64,000 bases of DNA from Clavibacter sepedonicus (GCF_000069225.1 NC_010407.1:744001-808000); one strand, 5' to 3'; positions 53,891-63,764 are shown, counted from the stretch's first letter. The notes: generated by a model not told the origin, from the sequence alone. Numbers and translations are program-made.

Positions 53891-56800
53891 GTGCACCTGA
53901 AGAGCCTGACCCTCAAGGGGTTCAAGTCGTTCGCGCAGCCGACCACGTTCCAGTTCGAGACCGGGGTCACCTGCGTCGTCGGGCCGAACGGATCCGGCAA
54001 GTCGAACGTCGTCGACGCCCTCGCCTGGGTCATGGGCGAGCAGGGCGCCAAGACCCTCCGCGGCGGCAAGATGGAGGACGTCATCTTCGCCGGCACGTCC
54101 ACCCGCGGGCCGCTCGGCCGCGCCGAGGTCACGCTCACGATCGACAACGCCGACGGCGCGCTGCCCATCGACTACACCGAGGTCGCGATCCGGCGCACGC
54201 TCTTCCGCAACGGCGGCAGCGAGTACGCGATCAACGGGACGTCCTGCCGGCTGCTCGACGTGCAGGAGCTGCTGAGCGACTCGGGGCTCGGCCGCGAGAT
54301 GCACGTCATCGTCGGCCAGGGGCGCCTCGACAACGTCCTGCGCGCGACGCCCGAGGAACGGCGCGGCTTCATCGAGGAGGCCGCGGGGATCCTCAAGCAC
54401 CGCCGCCGCAAGGAGCGCACCCTCCGCAAGCTCGAGGGCATGCAGGCCAACCTCACGCGACTCAACGACCTGGCGGGGGAGATCCGCCGCCAGCTGAAGC
54501 CCCTCGGACGGCAGGCGGAGGTGGCGCGCCAGGCGCAGACCGTCGCGGCCGTCGTGCGCGATGCCCGCGCGCGGCTGGTGGCCGACGAGGTCGTGACGCT
54601 GCGGCGTGCGCTCGCGGAGCACACGCGCACCGAGGAGGAGCGCACGACCGAGCGCATGGTGCTGCAGGAGAAGCTCGACCGCGCCGTCCTCCGCTCCGAG
54701 CGCATCGTCGAGGAGCAGGAGGGCGACGAGGTCGACGGCGCCCGCCGCACGGCCTTCGCGCTCGAGCAGGTGCAGGAGCGCCTGCGCAACCTGCTCTCGC
54801 TCGCGCAGCAGCGGCTCGCGCTCCTCGGATCCGCGGACGACGCCCCCGAGACGGCCGCCGGCACCACGCCCGGGCAGGTGCAGGAGTCCCGCGACGAGGC
54901 CGAGCGCCTGGTCGCGCTCATCGCCGAGGCCGAGGCGGGCTGGGCGTCCGCGCGCCAGGCGACCGCGGCGGCGCGGCAGGCGCTCGACGCGCTCGACGAG
55001 GAGATCCAGGCCCAGAGCGCGCTCGTCTCCCGGCACGACCTCGAGATCGCCGGGCTGACGGGTCGCGCGGAGACCGCGGGATCGCGGCTGGCGGCCGTCC
55101 GCGGCGAGGTCCTCCGGCAGCAGAACGCGCTCGACGCCGCACGTGCCCGGCTGGCCGCCGCCGAGGCGGAGCGGGAGCGCGGCGAGGCGGAGGGCGAGGC
55201 CGACGAGCAGGGCGGATCCGAGCTGACGCGCGCCTACGAGGACGCGCAGGCCGACGTCGCCAGCGAGGAGTCCGCGATCGAGGCCGTGCGCGAGGAGCTG
55301 CACGCCAAGGAGCGGGAGCGCGACGCCCTGGCCGCGCGCGAGCAGGCCCTCGCGAGCGCGCTCGACCAGCGCGACGGATCCAGCGACCTCGTCGCCGCGG
55401 GCATGCCGGGCGTCCGCGGCCTCCTCGCCGAGCACGTCCACGTGCAGCCCGGCTACGAGGCCGCGGTCGCCGCCGCGCTCGGATCGCTCGCCGACGCGGT
55501 GCTCGCCGAGACGCACGACGACGCCGTCGCGGCCCTCCGGCGCGCGGTCGATGACGACCTGGGGCGCGTCGAGGTGGTCGTCGCCGGATCCGCCGACGGA
55601 CGGGTCGCGGAACCCACTGGGGGCGCCCCCGGTCCCGTCCCCGTCTCCTCCGTGGTCGACGCGCCCGACGGCGTCCGACGCATCCTCGCGGGCGTCGTCG
55701 TGGTCGACGACCTCGCGCAGGCGGTCGAGCTGGCGCGGTCCCCCGGGAGCCCGGCCACCGTGATCACCCGCGGCGGCGACGTCGTGTCGGCGCACGTGCT
55801 GCGCGGCGGATCCGGCGCCACTCGCTCCAAGCTCGAGCTCGTCGCCGCGCGCGAGGCCGCCGCCGCCACGCTGACGGGCGTCCGCGCGCGCATCGACGAC
55901 CTGCAGGTGGACCTCGCGGCCGGCCGGGAGCGCCTCCGCGCCGCCCGGGAGCGCGCGTCGGCCGCGCTCGGCGGCCTGCGCGAGGCGGACGCGCGGCTGG
56001 CCGCGCACGCCGAGCGCCTCAGCCGATCGCGCGCGCAGGCCGAGTCCGCCGCGGCGGAGCTCGCGCGCGTGCAGCGCGGCCTCGACCTCGCGAGCGCGTC
56101 CGTGGAGGAGGCCGTCGCCGCGAACGACGCCGCCCGTCGCGCGCTCGACGAGGCGCGATCCCGCCCGCGTCCTGTCCTCGACGCGAGCGGCCGCGACGCC
56201 CTCGTGGCCGAGTGGGAAGCCGCGCGCGAGGCCGAGATCGAGGCGCGCCTCCAGGTCGAGACCGCCCGCGAGCGCGTCCGGGCCGAGCAGGAGCGCACGG
56301 TCTCGCTCGAGCGCCGTCTCGCGGCGGAGCGCGCCGCCGCCGAGGAGGCCGCCCGCCGCCAGGTGATCCGCCGCCGCCAGATCGCGCGCGCCGCCTCCGT
56401 CGCCGACGCGCTGCCCGCCGTGGTGCGCGCCGCCGATCGCAGCACAGCCGAGGCGCGGCTCGTGCTCGCGCGCGCCGAGGAGTCGCGCGCCGGCCGCAAC
56501 GCCGAGCTCGCCGCCCTCCGCCGCGAGGAGGCCGAGCTGCGGGAGCGCCTGCACGGGATCACCGAGGACGTGCACGGCCTCGAGCTGCAGATCTACGAGA
56601 AGCGCCTCCAGGTGTCGCAGCTGCTCGAGCGCGCCGCCAGCGAGCTCGGGCTGGGGGAGGAGGTGCTCGTCGCGGAGTACGGACCCGACGTCCCGGTCCC
56701 CGAGGAGGCACCCCTCCCGCCGCGGCAGCGGCAGCCCGCCGCCACCGACGCTCGAGACGACGCCGACGCGGATCAGGAGGAGGACGGCCAGTCCGCCGAC

Positions 56801-57616
56801 ACCGCGGACGACGCCACCCCCGATGCGGACCGCTCCGCCGATCCCGCCGTGGACGACGACGACGAGCCCGGCCCCACCCGCCCCTTCGACCGCGAGGAGC
56901 AGAAGGCGCGCCTCCAGGTCGCGGAGCGCAAGCTCGCCCAGCTCGGCCGCGTCAACCCGCTCGCGCTCGAGGAGTTCGCGGCCCTCGAGCAGCGCCACCT
57001 GTTCCTCACCGAGCAGCTCGCCGACCTGACCGCGACGCGCAAGGACCTGCTCACGATCATCGACGACATCGACCGCACCATGCAGGGGGTCTTCGCGGCC
57101 GCGTTCGAGGACACTCGGCAGGCGTTCGACCGCGTCTTCCCGATCCTCTTCCCGGGCGGGACGGGCAGCATCCACCTCACGGATCCGGAGCAGCTGCTCA
57201 CGACGGGCATCGAGGTGAGCGTGCGGCCGGCCGGCAAGCGCATCGAGCGGCTGTCGCTTCTCTCCGGCGGGGAGCGCTCGCTCGCGGCCGTGGCCCTGCT
57301 CATCGCCATCTTCACCGCCCGGCCGAGCCCGTTCTACATCATGGACGAGGTGGAGGCGGCCCTCGACGACGCCAACCTCGGCCGCCTGCTCACGATCCTC
57401 GAGCAGCTCCGCGACACCTCGCAGCTCATCGTCATCACGCACCAGAAGCGCACGATGGAGATCGCCGACGCGCTCTACGGCGTCTCGATGCGGCAGGACG
57501 GCGTGAGCGCGGTCGTCGGCCAGCGCGTGAGCCGCGACGCCCGCACCGAGACGGCACCCGGCGCCGCGGGCGAGGCCGCGCCCGAGCCCGCCCGCGAGGA
57601 GCAGGCCGCCTCCTGA
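53891..57616 (+). CDS. smc: Chromosome segregation protein SMC
   Basis: Forms the core of the Smc-ScpAB condensin. The 1,241-residue protein has an N-terminal head with Walker A GPNGSGKS (31-38), a first long coiled coil, a hinge (about 505-640, containing GMPGVRGLLAEHVHV), a second coiled coil and a C-terminal head with signature LSGGERSLAA (near 1124) and Walker B YIMDEVEAALDD (near 1148). In the second arm near the head an acidic Asp/Ala/Pro-rich segment (about 935-1000) interrupts the coiled coil. The GTG at 53891 has GAGGAG upstream. Confidence 0.97.
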   Translation: MHLKSLTLKGFKSFAQPTTFQFETGVTCVVGPNGSGKSNVVDALAWVMGEQGAKTLRGGKMEDVIFAGTSTRGPLGRAEVTLTIDNADGALPIDYTEVAIRRTLFRNGGSEYAINGTSCRLLDVQELLSDSGLGREMHVIVGQGRLDNVLRATPEERRGFIEEAAGILKHRRRKERTLRKLEGMQANLTRLNDLAGEIRRQLKPLGRQAEVARQAQTVAAVVRDARARLVADEVVTLRRALAEHTRTEEERTTERMVLQEKLDRAVLRSERIVEEQEGDEVDGARRTAFALEQVQERLRNLLSLAQQRLALLGSADDAPETAAGTTPGQVQESRDEAERLVALIAEAEAGWASARQATAAARQALDALDEEIQAQSALVSRHDLEIAGLTGRAETAGSRLAAVRGEVLRQQNALDAARARLAAAEAERERGEAEGEADEQGGSELTRAYEDAQADVASEESAIEAVREELHAKERERDALAAREQALASALDQRDGSSDLVAAGMPGVRGLLAEHVHVQPGYEAAVAAALGSLADAVLAETHDDAVAALRRAVDDDLGRVEVVVAGSADGRVAEPTGGAPGPVPVSSVVDAPDGVRRILAGVVVVDDLAQAVELARSPGSPATVITRGGDVVSAHVLRGGSGATRSKLELVAAREAAAATLTGVRARIDDLQVDLAAGRERLRAARERASAALGGLREADARLAAHAERLSRSRAQAESAAAELARVQRGLDLASASVEEAVAANDAARRALDEARSRPRPVLDASGRDALVAEWEAAREAEIEARLQVETARERVRAEQERTVSLERRLAAERAAAEEAARRQVIRRRQIARAASVADALPAVVRAADRSTAEARLVLARAEESRAGRNAELAALRREEAELRERLHGITEDVHGLELQIYEKRLQVSQLLERAASELGLGEEVLVAEYGPDVPVPEEAPLPPRQRQPAATDARDDADADQEEDGQSADTADDATPDADRSADPAVDDDDEPGPTRPFDREEQKARLQVAERKLAQLGRVNPLALEEFAALEQRHLFLTEQLADLTATRKDLLTIIDDIDRTMQGVFAAAFEDTRQAFDRVFPILFPGGTGSIHLTDPEQLLTTGIEVSVRPAGKRIERLSLLSGGERSLAAVALLIAIFTARPSPFYIMDEVEAALDDANLGRLLTILEQLRDTSQLIVITHQKRTMEIADALYGVSMRQDGVSAVVGQRVSRDARTETAPGAAGEAAPEPAREEQAAS

Positions 57617-57624
57617 CCCGCGGC

Positions 57625-57630
57625 TACGCT
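57625..57630 (+). promoter_or_regulatory. -10 hexamer of a leaderless ftsY transcript
   Basis: TACGCT lies 6 nt before the ftsY ATG in the 20-bp smc-ftsY gap. Confidence 0.45.
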
Positions 57631-57636
57631 GGGCAC

Positions 57637-58512
57637 ATGGCAGCCCGCACCCCCTGGTCCCTCTCTGGCGCGCTCCGCGGCATGTTCGCGAAACCCACGA
57701 TCGACGAGACCACGTGGGACGACCTCGAGACCGCCCTCATCACGGCGGACTTCGGCCCCGACGTCACCGAGGCCACCATCGACGACCTCCGCGAGAAGGT
57801 CGAGCGCTACCGCACGACCGACCCGCGCGACCTCCAGCGCATGCTCCGGGAGAGCATCGAGGAGCGGCTCGCGAAGCACGACCCGACGCTGAAGCTGAGC
57901 GCCCGGCCCGCCGTGATCCTCGTGGTCGGCGTCAACGGCGTCGGCAAGACCACCACCATCGGCAAGTTCGCGAAGTTCCTGCGCAACTACGGCCGCACGG
58001 CCGTCGTCGGCGCGGCGGACACGTTCCGCGCGGCCGCCGTCGACCAGCTCGCCACATGGGCCGACCGCGCCGGCGCCGAGATCGTGCGCCCGCAGCAGCC
58101 CGGCCAGGACCCCGCCAGCGTCGCCTTCCAGACCGTCGAGCACGCGATGCGCACGGGCACCGAGATGGTGATCATCGACACGGCCGGCCGCCTGCACACC
58201 AAGGGCGGCCTCATGGACGAGCTGTCGAAGATCCGCCGCGTCGTCGAGAAGCAGTCGCCCATCGCCGAGGTGCTGCTCGTGCTCGACGCGACGACCGGCC
58301 AGAACGGGCTCGCGCAGGCGCAGGCGTTCATCGAGCACGGCGGCGTCACGGGGCTCGTCATCACCAAGCTCGACGGATCCGCCAAGGGCGGCTTCATCCT
58401 CAACGTGCAGGAGCGCACGGGCATCCCCATCAAGCTCATCGGCCAGGGCGAGGGCATCGGCGACCTCACCGGATTCACCCCGCACGTGTTCGCGCAGAAC
58501 CTGGTCGGCTGA
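57637..58512 (+). CDS. ftsY: Signal recognition particle receptor FtsY
   Basis: Receptor for the SRP at the membrane. The 291-residue protein has the NG domains only: the N-domain (LETALITADFGPDVTEATID), the P-loop VVGVNGVGKTTTIGK (GVNGVGKTT at 98-106), DTAGRL, TKLDGSAKGG and the closing GFTPHVFAQNLVG. The acidic A-domain of E. coli FtsY is absent, as in many actinobacteria; the N-terminal SLSGALRGMFAKP may serve as a short lipid-binding helix. Confidence 0.96.
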   Translation: MAARTPWSLSGALRGMFAKPTIDETTWDDLETALITADFGPDVTEATIDDLREKVERYRTTDPRDLQRMLRESIEERLAKHDPTLKLSARPAVILVVGVNGVGKTTTIGKFAKFLRNYGRTAVVGAADTFRAAAVDQLATWADRAGAEIVRPQQPGQDPASVAFQTVEHAMRTGTEMVIIDTAGRLHTKGGLMDELSKIRRVVEKQSPIAEVLLVLDATTGQNGLAQAQAFIEHGGVTGLVITKLDGSAKGGFILNVQERTGIPIKLIGQGEGIGDLTGFTPHVFAQNLVG

Positions 58513-58545
58513 TCCCACCCGGTCCGACGTCGGGCCGGCGCCGGT

Positions 58546-58551
58546 TAAGCT
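58546..58551 (+). promoter_or_regulatory. -10 hexamer close to the ffh start
   Basis: TAAGCT lies 9 nt before the ffh ATG, which would give a leader of only 2-3 nt. Confidence 0.4.
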
Positions 58552-58560
58552 GGACGCACC

Positions 58561-60132
58561 ATGGCTACCTTCGGAACACTCTCGGACCGCCTCGCCGAGA
58601 CCTTCAAGAACCTGCGCGGCAAGGGCAAGCTCAGCGCCGCGGACGTCGACGGCACCGTCCGCGAGATCCGTCGCGCGCTGCTCGAGGCCGACGTCGCGCT
58701 CGACGTCGTCAAGGCGTTCACCGCGTCCGTCCGCGAGCGCGCCCTCGGCGGCGAGGTCAGCCAGGCGCTGAACCCCGCCCAGCAGGTCGTGCAGATCGTC
58801 AACGAGGAGCTCGTCGCGATCCTCGGCGGCCAGCAGCGCCGCATCCAGTTCGCGAAGAGGCCGCCGACCGTGATCATGCTCGCCGGCCTGCAGGGCGCGG
58901 GCAAGACCACGCTCGCGGGCAAGCTCGGCAAGTGGCTCGCGAAGGACGGGCACACGCCCATGCTCGTTGCGGCCGACCTTCAGCGCCCCAACGCGGTGCA
59001 GCAGCTGCAGGTCGTCGGCGAGCAGGCGGGCGTCCCCGTCTTCGCGCCCGAGCCCGGCAACGGCACGGGCAACCCGGTGCGCGTCGCCAAGGACGCGATG
59101 AAGCACGCGGTCGGCAAGCAGTACAGCGTCGTCATCATCGACACCGCCGGCCGCCTGGGCGTGGACGCCGAGCTGATGAAGCAGGCCGCGGACATCCGGA
59201 AGGCCACCGACCCGGACGAGGTCCTCTTCGTCATCGACGCCATGATCGGCCAGGACGCGGTCGCGACCGCGAAGGCGTTCCAGGACGGCGTCGACTTCAC
59301 GGGCGTCGTGCTCTCCAAGCTCGACGGCGACGCGCGCGGAGGAGCGGCCCTCTCGGTCGCCTCCGTCACGGGCCGCCCCATCATGTTCGCGTCCACGGGC
59401 GAGGGCCTCGACGACTTCGAGCCGTTCCACCCCGACCGCATGGCGAGCCGCATCCTCGACCTCGGCGACATCCTCACCCTCATCGAGCAGGCCCAGCAGG
59501 CCTTCGACGAGGAGGAGGCGATGGAGGTCGCCCAGAAGCTCGCGAGCGACACCTTCACGCTCGACGACTTCCTCAAGCAGATGCAGCAGCTGCGGGGCAA
59601 GGGCTCGCTGAAGAAGATGATGGGCATGCTCCCCGGCATGAGCGCCATGAAGGAGCAGCTGGAGAACTTCGACGAGAAGGAGATCGTCCGCACCGAGGCG
59701 ATCATCCAGTCGATGACGAAGGCCGAGCGCCAGAACCCGAAGCTCCTCAACGGCTCGCGCCGGCTCCGCATCGCCCGCGGATCCGGCATGACCGTCACCG
59801 ACGTCAACGGCCTCGTGCAGCGCTTCGAGCAGGCCTCGAAGATGATGCGCACGGTCGCCCGCGGCGGCATGCCGCAGATCCCCGGCATGGGACCGATGCC
59901 CGGCGCGCACTCGAGCCGCAAGCCCGTGCAGCAGAAGAAGAAGGGCTCGAAGTCGGGCAACCCGGCCAAGCGCGCGCAGGAGAACGCCGCGCTCGCGTCG
60001 GGCCAGCGCATCGGCGGGCCCCCGGCTCCCGCGGGATCCGGCTTCGGACTCGCCGGGGCGGCCAAGGGCGGCGCCAACAGCGCCCCGAGCGAGGAGGAGC
60101 TCGCCTCGCTGCAGAAGTTCCTCGGGCGCTGA
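58561..60132 (+). CDS. ffh: Signal recognition particle protein Ffh (SRP54)
   Basis: GTPase that binds 4.5S RNA and signal sequences. The 523 residues contain an N domain, a G domain with GLQGAGKTT (109-117), DTAGRLGVD and TKLDGDARGG-type sequence (SKLDGDARGG), and a methionine-rich M domain (MMGMLPGMSAMKEQ, MGPMPGAHS). The C-terminal tail is longer than usual and Ala/Gly/Pro-rich. It directly follows ftsY and ends in a strong hairpin. Confidence 0.97.
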   Translation: MATFGTLSDRLAETFKNLRGKGKLSAADVDGTVREIRRALLEADVALDVVKAFTASVRERALGGEVSQALNPAQQVVQIVNEELVAILGGQQRRIQFAKRPPTVIMLAGLQGAGKTTLAGKLGKWLAKDGHTPMLVAADLQRPNAVQQLQVVGEQAGVPVFAPEPGNGTGNPVRVAKDAMKHAVGKQYSVVIIDTAGRLGVDAELMKQAADIRKATDPDEVLFVIDAMIGQDAVATAKAFQDGVDFTGVVLSKLDGDARGGAALSVASVTGRPIMFASTGEGLDDFEPFHPDRMASRILDLGDILTLIEQAQQAFDEEEAMEVAQKLASDTFTLDDFLKQMQQLRGKGSLKKMMGMLPGMSAMKEQLENFDEKEIVRTEAIIQSMTKAERQNPKLLNGSRRLRIARGSGMTVTDVNGLVQRFEQASKMMRTVARGGMPQIPGMGPMPGAHSSRKPVQQKKKGSKSGNPAKRAQENAALASGQRIGGPPAPAGSGFGLAGAAKGGANSAPSEEELASLQKFLGR

Positions 60133-60146
60133 CCCGGCGCACGACC

Positions 60147-60180
60147 CGAGGGCCCTCCCGCGCGAGCGGGAGGGCCCTCG
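60147..60180 (+). terminator. Terminator hairpin after ffh
   Basis: A perfect 15-bp stem (60147-60161 with 60166-60180) closed by the GNRA tetraloop GCGA, 14 bp past the ffh stop. No T run follows. Confidence 0.8.
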
Positions 60181-60267
60181 TCGCATGCCTGGACGTGGGC
60201 CGCGCGACATGCCAGCGTGGGTCGTGCATCGTGGCACCCCGTCGCGGTCCGCGCGTCAGGAGCCCCC

Positions 60268-60648
60268 GTGTTCGCACCCGTCACCGCCTTCAGCGGCTTC
60301 AGCGTGGACGACGTCCCCGCTGCCCTCGCCTTCTACCGCGGGACCCTCGGTCTCGAGGTCGAGGAGGTCCCCGAGATGGGCATGCTGCGGCTCATGCTCC
60401 CCGGATCCGGCGCCCGCGTGCTCGTCTATCCGAAGCCCGGCCATGAGCCGGCGACCTTCACGGTCCTGAACCTCGCGGTCGACGACGTGGAGGCGGCGGT
60501 GGTCGAGCTCAACGCCCGCGGCGTCGAGACGGCGATCTACGCGGACCTGCCCACGGACGCGCGCGGCATCATGCGCGGCCACGGCCCGGACATCGCGTGG
60601 TTCCGCGACCCGGCGGGGAACGTGCTCTCGGTCATCGCGGCCGACTGA
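60268..60648 (+). CDS. VOC-family (glyoxalase/bleomycin-resistance fold) protein
   Basis: A 126-residue single vicinal-oxygen-chelate domain. Beta-alpha repeats run [21 protein letters not shown] and [19 protein letters not shown], ending in [12 protein letters not shown], the usual close of this family. The substrate is unknown; members include lyases, dioxygenases and drug-binding proteins. GTG 60268 has AGGAG 5 nt upstream; the longer frame from 60217 has no site. Confidence 0.88.
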   Translation: MFAPVTAFSGFSVDDVPAALAFYRGTLGLEVEEVPEMGMLRLMLPGSGARVLVYPKPGHEPATFTVLNLAVDDVEAAVVELNARGVETAIYADLPTDARGIMRGHGPDIAWFRDPAGNVLSVIAAD

Positions 60649-60681
60649 GCCCCGGCGGCCCGCGAGCCCCTTCGATCGGAA

Positions 60682-60703
60682 GCGCGTCCGCGGCCGGACG
60701 CGC
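60682..60703. terminator. Hairpin between convergent VOC and MarP-like genes
   Basis: A perfect 9-bp stem (60682-60690 with 60695-60703) and a 4-nt loop in the 88-bp gap between two converging genes. It could end transcripts from both sides. Confidence 0.5.
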
Positions 60704-60736
60704 ATCCGGCACGGGGTGCGCGTCCGGCTCCGCGGA

Positions 60737-61936
60737 TCAGACCGAGCAGCGGCCGGAGTCGACCGGGGCGCTGGCCCCGGCCTGCTGCAGCACGGGCGCG
60801 ATCTCGTCGAGCGTCATCGCGTATCCCGTCTGCGCGTCGACGGTCGATGTCGCGAACACGAGGCCGACCACGCGGCCCTGCGCGTCGAACAGCGCGCCGC
60901 CCGAGTCCCCGGGGCGCACCGTGCCGCGCACGGAGTAGACCTCGCGCGTCACGGGCTGCTCGTGCTGGATGTCGGTGCCGATGGCCTCGACCACCTCGCG
61001 GATCCGCGCGCCCGTGGCCTGGTACGGCCCGCCGCCCGGATAGCCGGCCACGACGGCCTCGTCGGACGCGGCGAGCTCGTCGCCGAGCGCGAGGGGCGCG
61101 GCGGTGAGGCCGGGGACCGCGAGGACGGCGACGTCGCGCGCGGGGTCGAACACCACGAGGTCCGCGCGGAGCAGCTCGCCCGTGCCGCCCTGCTGCACGT
61201 AGACCTCGTCGGATCCCGTCACCACATGCGCGTTCGTCACGACGCGGTCCCCCTGGACGACCCAGCCGCTGCCGGACGAGGACGTGCCGCACGCCGGCGC
61301 CGACGAGAGGATCTTCACCACGCTCGCCGCGGACCGCTGCACGGCCTCGGGCACGTCCGCGTCGGGTGCGGCCGTGTCGGCGATCGCCTCCTCGCCGTTC
61401 GCGAACACCCGCGGGTAGCCGACGTCGTGGAGCGCGTCGTCGAGCGCCGAGAGGGCGGTGCCGCTGGAGATCGGCGAGACCCGGTCGAGCGCCTGGACGA
61501 TGCGGGACGACGACGCGAGCTGCACCGCGGGGATCACACCGCTGGAGCCGAGGAAGCCGCCGATGAACCAGACCGAGACCGCCCAGGCCGCGAGACCCGC
61601 GACGGCGCCGATGCCGCGGTCGAGGCCGCGCGCGGCGCCCCGCGGGCGGAGGAGGCGCGTGAGGACGCTGGCGACCTGCGCGAGGATGCCGCTCACGAGC
61701 GAGGTCGTGACGAGCATGAGGATCGCGGCCGCGAAGGTGCGGCTGATCCCGGTGGCCACGCCGAACTGGTCGAGCAGCGCCAGGAAGGCCGGCGTGATCC
61801 ACAGCGCCAGCAGCACCCCGACCACGATGCCGGCGAGCCCGGCGATAGTCACGATGGCCCCGCGGCGCCAGCCGGCGAGGGCCGCGAGCACGGCGACGAC
61901 GAGGATCACGATGTCGACGGCGGGGCTCACCTGCAC
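60737..61936 (-). CDS. MarP-like membrane serine protease (CvpA domain plus trypsin-like protease)
   Basis: A 399-residue protein with four N-terminal transmembrane helices of CvpA type (about 5-130), then an external trypsin-like domain. The catalytic triad is His237 (TNAHVV), Asp268 (PARDVAVL) and Ser345 (RPGDSGGAL). This is the layout of mycobacterial MarP, a periplasmic protease needed for acid and oxidative stress resistance; Cys216 and the Cys near the C-terminus may form a disulfide like that reported for MarP. The start is ambiguous between two GTGs (61936 and 61930). It follows the YbdK-type gene by 13 bp. Confidence 0.92.
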   Translation of the reverse strand: MQVSPAVDIVILVVAVLAALAGWRRGAIVTIAGLAGIVVGVLLALWITPAFLALLDQFGVATGISRTFAAAILMLVTTSLVSGILAQVASVLTRLLRPRGAARGLDRGIGAVAGLAAWAVSVWFIGGFLGSSGVIPAVQLASSSRIVQALDRVSPISSGTALSALDDALHDVGYPRVFANGEEAIADTAAPDADVPEAVQRSAASVVKILSSAPACGTSSSGSGWVVQGDRVVTNAHVVTGSDEVYVQQGGTGELLRADLVVFDPARDVAVLAVPGLTAAPLALGDELAASDEAVVAGYPGGGPYQATGARIREVVEAIGTDIQHEQPVTREVYSVRGTVRPGDSGGALFDAQGRVVGLVFATSTVDAQTGYAMTLDEIAPVLQQAGASAPVDSGRCSV

Positions 61937-61949
61937 AGTCTGCCCCGCG

Positions 61950-63083
61950 TCACCGGCCCAATCCTGAGCGCAGCTCCTCGACGAGGTGCGTCACCACGGG
62001 GGCGAGCGCGCCGTCGTTCTCCTCGGCGACCCGCAGCTGCCGCTGGTAGCTCGCGCCGCGGTCGACGATGTCGAGGATCCCCCGCAGCTCCGCCTCGCAG
62101 CCGAGCGCGTCCGCGGTGGGGGAGAGGCGCTCCACGAGCGCCCGGGTGTCGTCGCCGACGAGGGCCTCCTCGCCGGCGGCGTCCTGGATGATGATGGCGT
62201 CCATCCCGTACCGGGCCGCGCGCCACTTGTTCTCGCGCACGAACCACGGCTGCATCCGCGGGAGCTCCTCGCCGCGGTCGAGCGCGGCTGACAAGTCGTG
62301 CACGAGGCACTGGACCAGGGCCGCGAGCGACGCGATCTCCCCGAGCGTCGAGACGCCGTCGAACACGCGCGTCTCGAGGGTGCCCCACTTGGGCGCCGGC
62401 CGGATGTCCCAGCGCAGCTCGCTGTGGTGGTCGATGACGCCGACGTGCGTCATGTCGCCGATGAGCCGCTCGTAGTCGGCCCACGTCGTGAGGTCGGGCG
62501 GCAGCCCCGCGGTCGGCAGCTGCTGGAACATGAGCGCCCGGTTTGACGCGTACCCCGTCTCCTGTCCGGACCAGAACGGGCTCGACGCGCTGAGCGCCTG
62601 GAACCGGGGGAGGTGCACGAGGAGCGCGTTGAGGATCGGGAGCGCCTTCGATCCGTCCTCGATCCCGACGTGCACGTGCACGCCCCAGATCATCATTTGC
62701 CGCCCCCACCACCTGGTGCGGTCGAGCAGCGTGGCGTACCGCTCGTTGTCGGGGGTGACGTCCTGGTCGGGCCAGGCGCTGAAGGGGTGGGTCCCCGCGC
62801 ACATGAGGTCAATGCCGAGCGGGTCCGCGACGTCCACCACCCGCTCGATGAGCCGCGCGAGGTCGTCCACGGCGTGCCCGACACGGGAGTGCGGCGCGCT
62901 GACGACCTCGACCGTGTTGGTGAGGAACTCCCCGGTCACGTGCGGGTGCGCGTCGTCGTGGGGGAAGGAGCGGAGGATCTGCGGCGCGACGCCGGCGAGC
63001 TCCCCCGAGCCGCGGTCGACGCACGCGAGCTCCCACTCGATCCCGACGCGGGACGGGGGCTGGCGGGCGAAGTCGATCTGCAT
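61950..63083 (-). CDS. Carboxylate-amine ligase, YbdK/glutamate-cysteine ligase 2 family
   Basis: A 377-residue member of the GCS2 family. Features are RVGIEWELACVDRGSGEL at the start, GIDLMCAGTHPFSAW, MMIWGVHVHVGIED with the metal-binding His pair, and ETRVFDGVSTLGEIA. E. coli YbdK has weak gamma-glutamylcysteine activity; in actinobacteria the real substrate is unclear because mycothiol, not glutathione, is the main thiol. ATG 63083 has AGGA upstream; the longer frame from 63149 has no site. Confidence 0.9.
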   Translation of the reverse strand: MQIDFARQPPSRVGIEWELACVDRGSGELAGVAPQILRSFPHDDAHPHVTGEFLTNTVEVVSAPHSRVGHAVDDLARLIERVVDVADPLGIDLMCAGTHPFSAWPDQDVTPDNERYATLLDRTRWWGRQMMIWGVHVHVGIEDGSKALPILNALLVHLPRFQALSASSPFWSGQETGYASNRALMFQQLPTAGLPPDLTTWADYERLIGDMTHVGVIDHHSELRWDIRPAPKWGTLETRVFDGVSTLGEIASLAALVQCLVHDLSAALDRGEELPRMQPWFVRENKWRAARYGMDAIIIQDAAGEEALVGDDTRALVERLSPTADALGCEAELRGILDIVDRGASYQRQLRVAEENDGALAPVVTHLVEELRSGLGR

Positions 63084-63356
63084 GCGGGTCCTGCCGTCCA
63101 CGGGGTCTCGGGGCGCATGCGCCGGGTGTCGTCCGATCATGCCACGCACCCCTCGGGAGGGCCGGGCGATGACGCCGTGCGGCGCGCCGACACCGGGGGT
63201 CCCGGCCGGGCCCGGCGTCTGCCATAATGATCTGTCGAGTCCGCGATCGTCCGACCCTCTAATCAGGCGCCGCGAGACCCCATCGAACCAATGCCGAGTG
63301 TGCCCCCACGCTCACGGCCGTCAGTTCACCCCACACAAAAGAAATTCAGGAGAATT
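63084..63356 (+). promoter_or_regulatory. Divergent control region and rpsP leader
   Basis: The 273-bp gap between the YbdK-type gene (minus) and rpsP (plus). A -10-like CATAAT at 63223-63228 would give rpsP a leader of about 120 nt. The leader is less GC-rich than its surroundings near the start (ACACAAAAGAAATTC) and ends in CAGGAG before the GTG. No riboswitch is recognised. Confidence 0.4.
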
Positions 63357-63764
63357 GTGGCTGTCAAGATCCGTCTGAAGCGCCTGGGCAAGATCCGCGC
63401 GCCGTACTACCGCATCGTCGTCGCCGACTCGCGCGCCAAGCGCGACGGCCGCGTCATCGAGGAGATCGGCAAGTACCACCCCACCGAGGAGCCCTCGTTC
63501 ATCGAGGTCCAGTCGGAGCGGGCGCAGTACTGGCTCTCCGTGGGCGCCCAGCCCACCGAGCAGGTCGAGGCCCTCCTCAAGCTCACGGGCGACTGGGGTC
63601 GCTTCAAGGGCGACAAGGACGCCGTCTCCACCGTCCGCACCCGCGAGGCGAAGCCCGCCTACGTCGCGGACGAGAAGAAGAAGCCGGTCCTCAAGCCGAA
63701 GACCGAGAAGGCCGCGCCCGAGGCCGCTGCGCCCGAGGCCGAGGCGACCGAGGAGCAGGCCTAG
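63357..63764 (+). CDS. rpsP: 30S ribosomal protein S16
   Basis: Small-subunit protein, starting [19 protein letters not shown], the S16 signature, with [15 protein letters not shown]. The 135-residue protein is longer than E. coli S16 by a C-terminal Lys/Ala/Glu-rich tail ([20 protein letters not shown]), which is common in actinobacteria. GTG 63357 has AGGAG 6 nt upstream; the earlier ATG at 63291 would add non-conserved leader. It begins the rpsP-khpA-rimM-trmD operon. Confidence 0.97.
   Translation: MAVKIRLKRLGKIRAPYYRIVVADSRAKRDGRVIEEIGKYHPTEEPSFIEVQSERAQYWLSVGAQPTEQVEALLKLTGDWGRFKGDKDAVSTVRTREAKPAYVADEKKKPVLKPKTEKAAPEAAAPEAEATEEQA

Noticed and set aside
53642..57442. Minus-strand open frame of about 1,266 codons opposite smc
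   Set aside because: Antisense shadow of smc with biased Arg/Leu/Ala/Glu content and no motif; the smc frame has full head, hinge and arm signatures.
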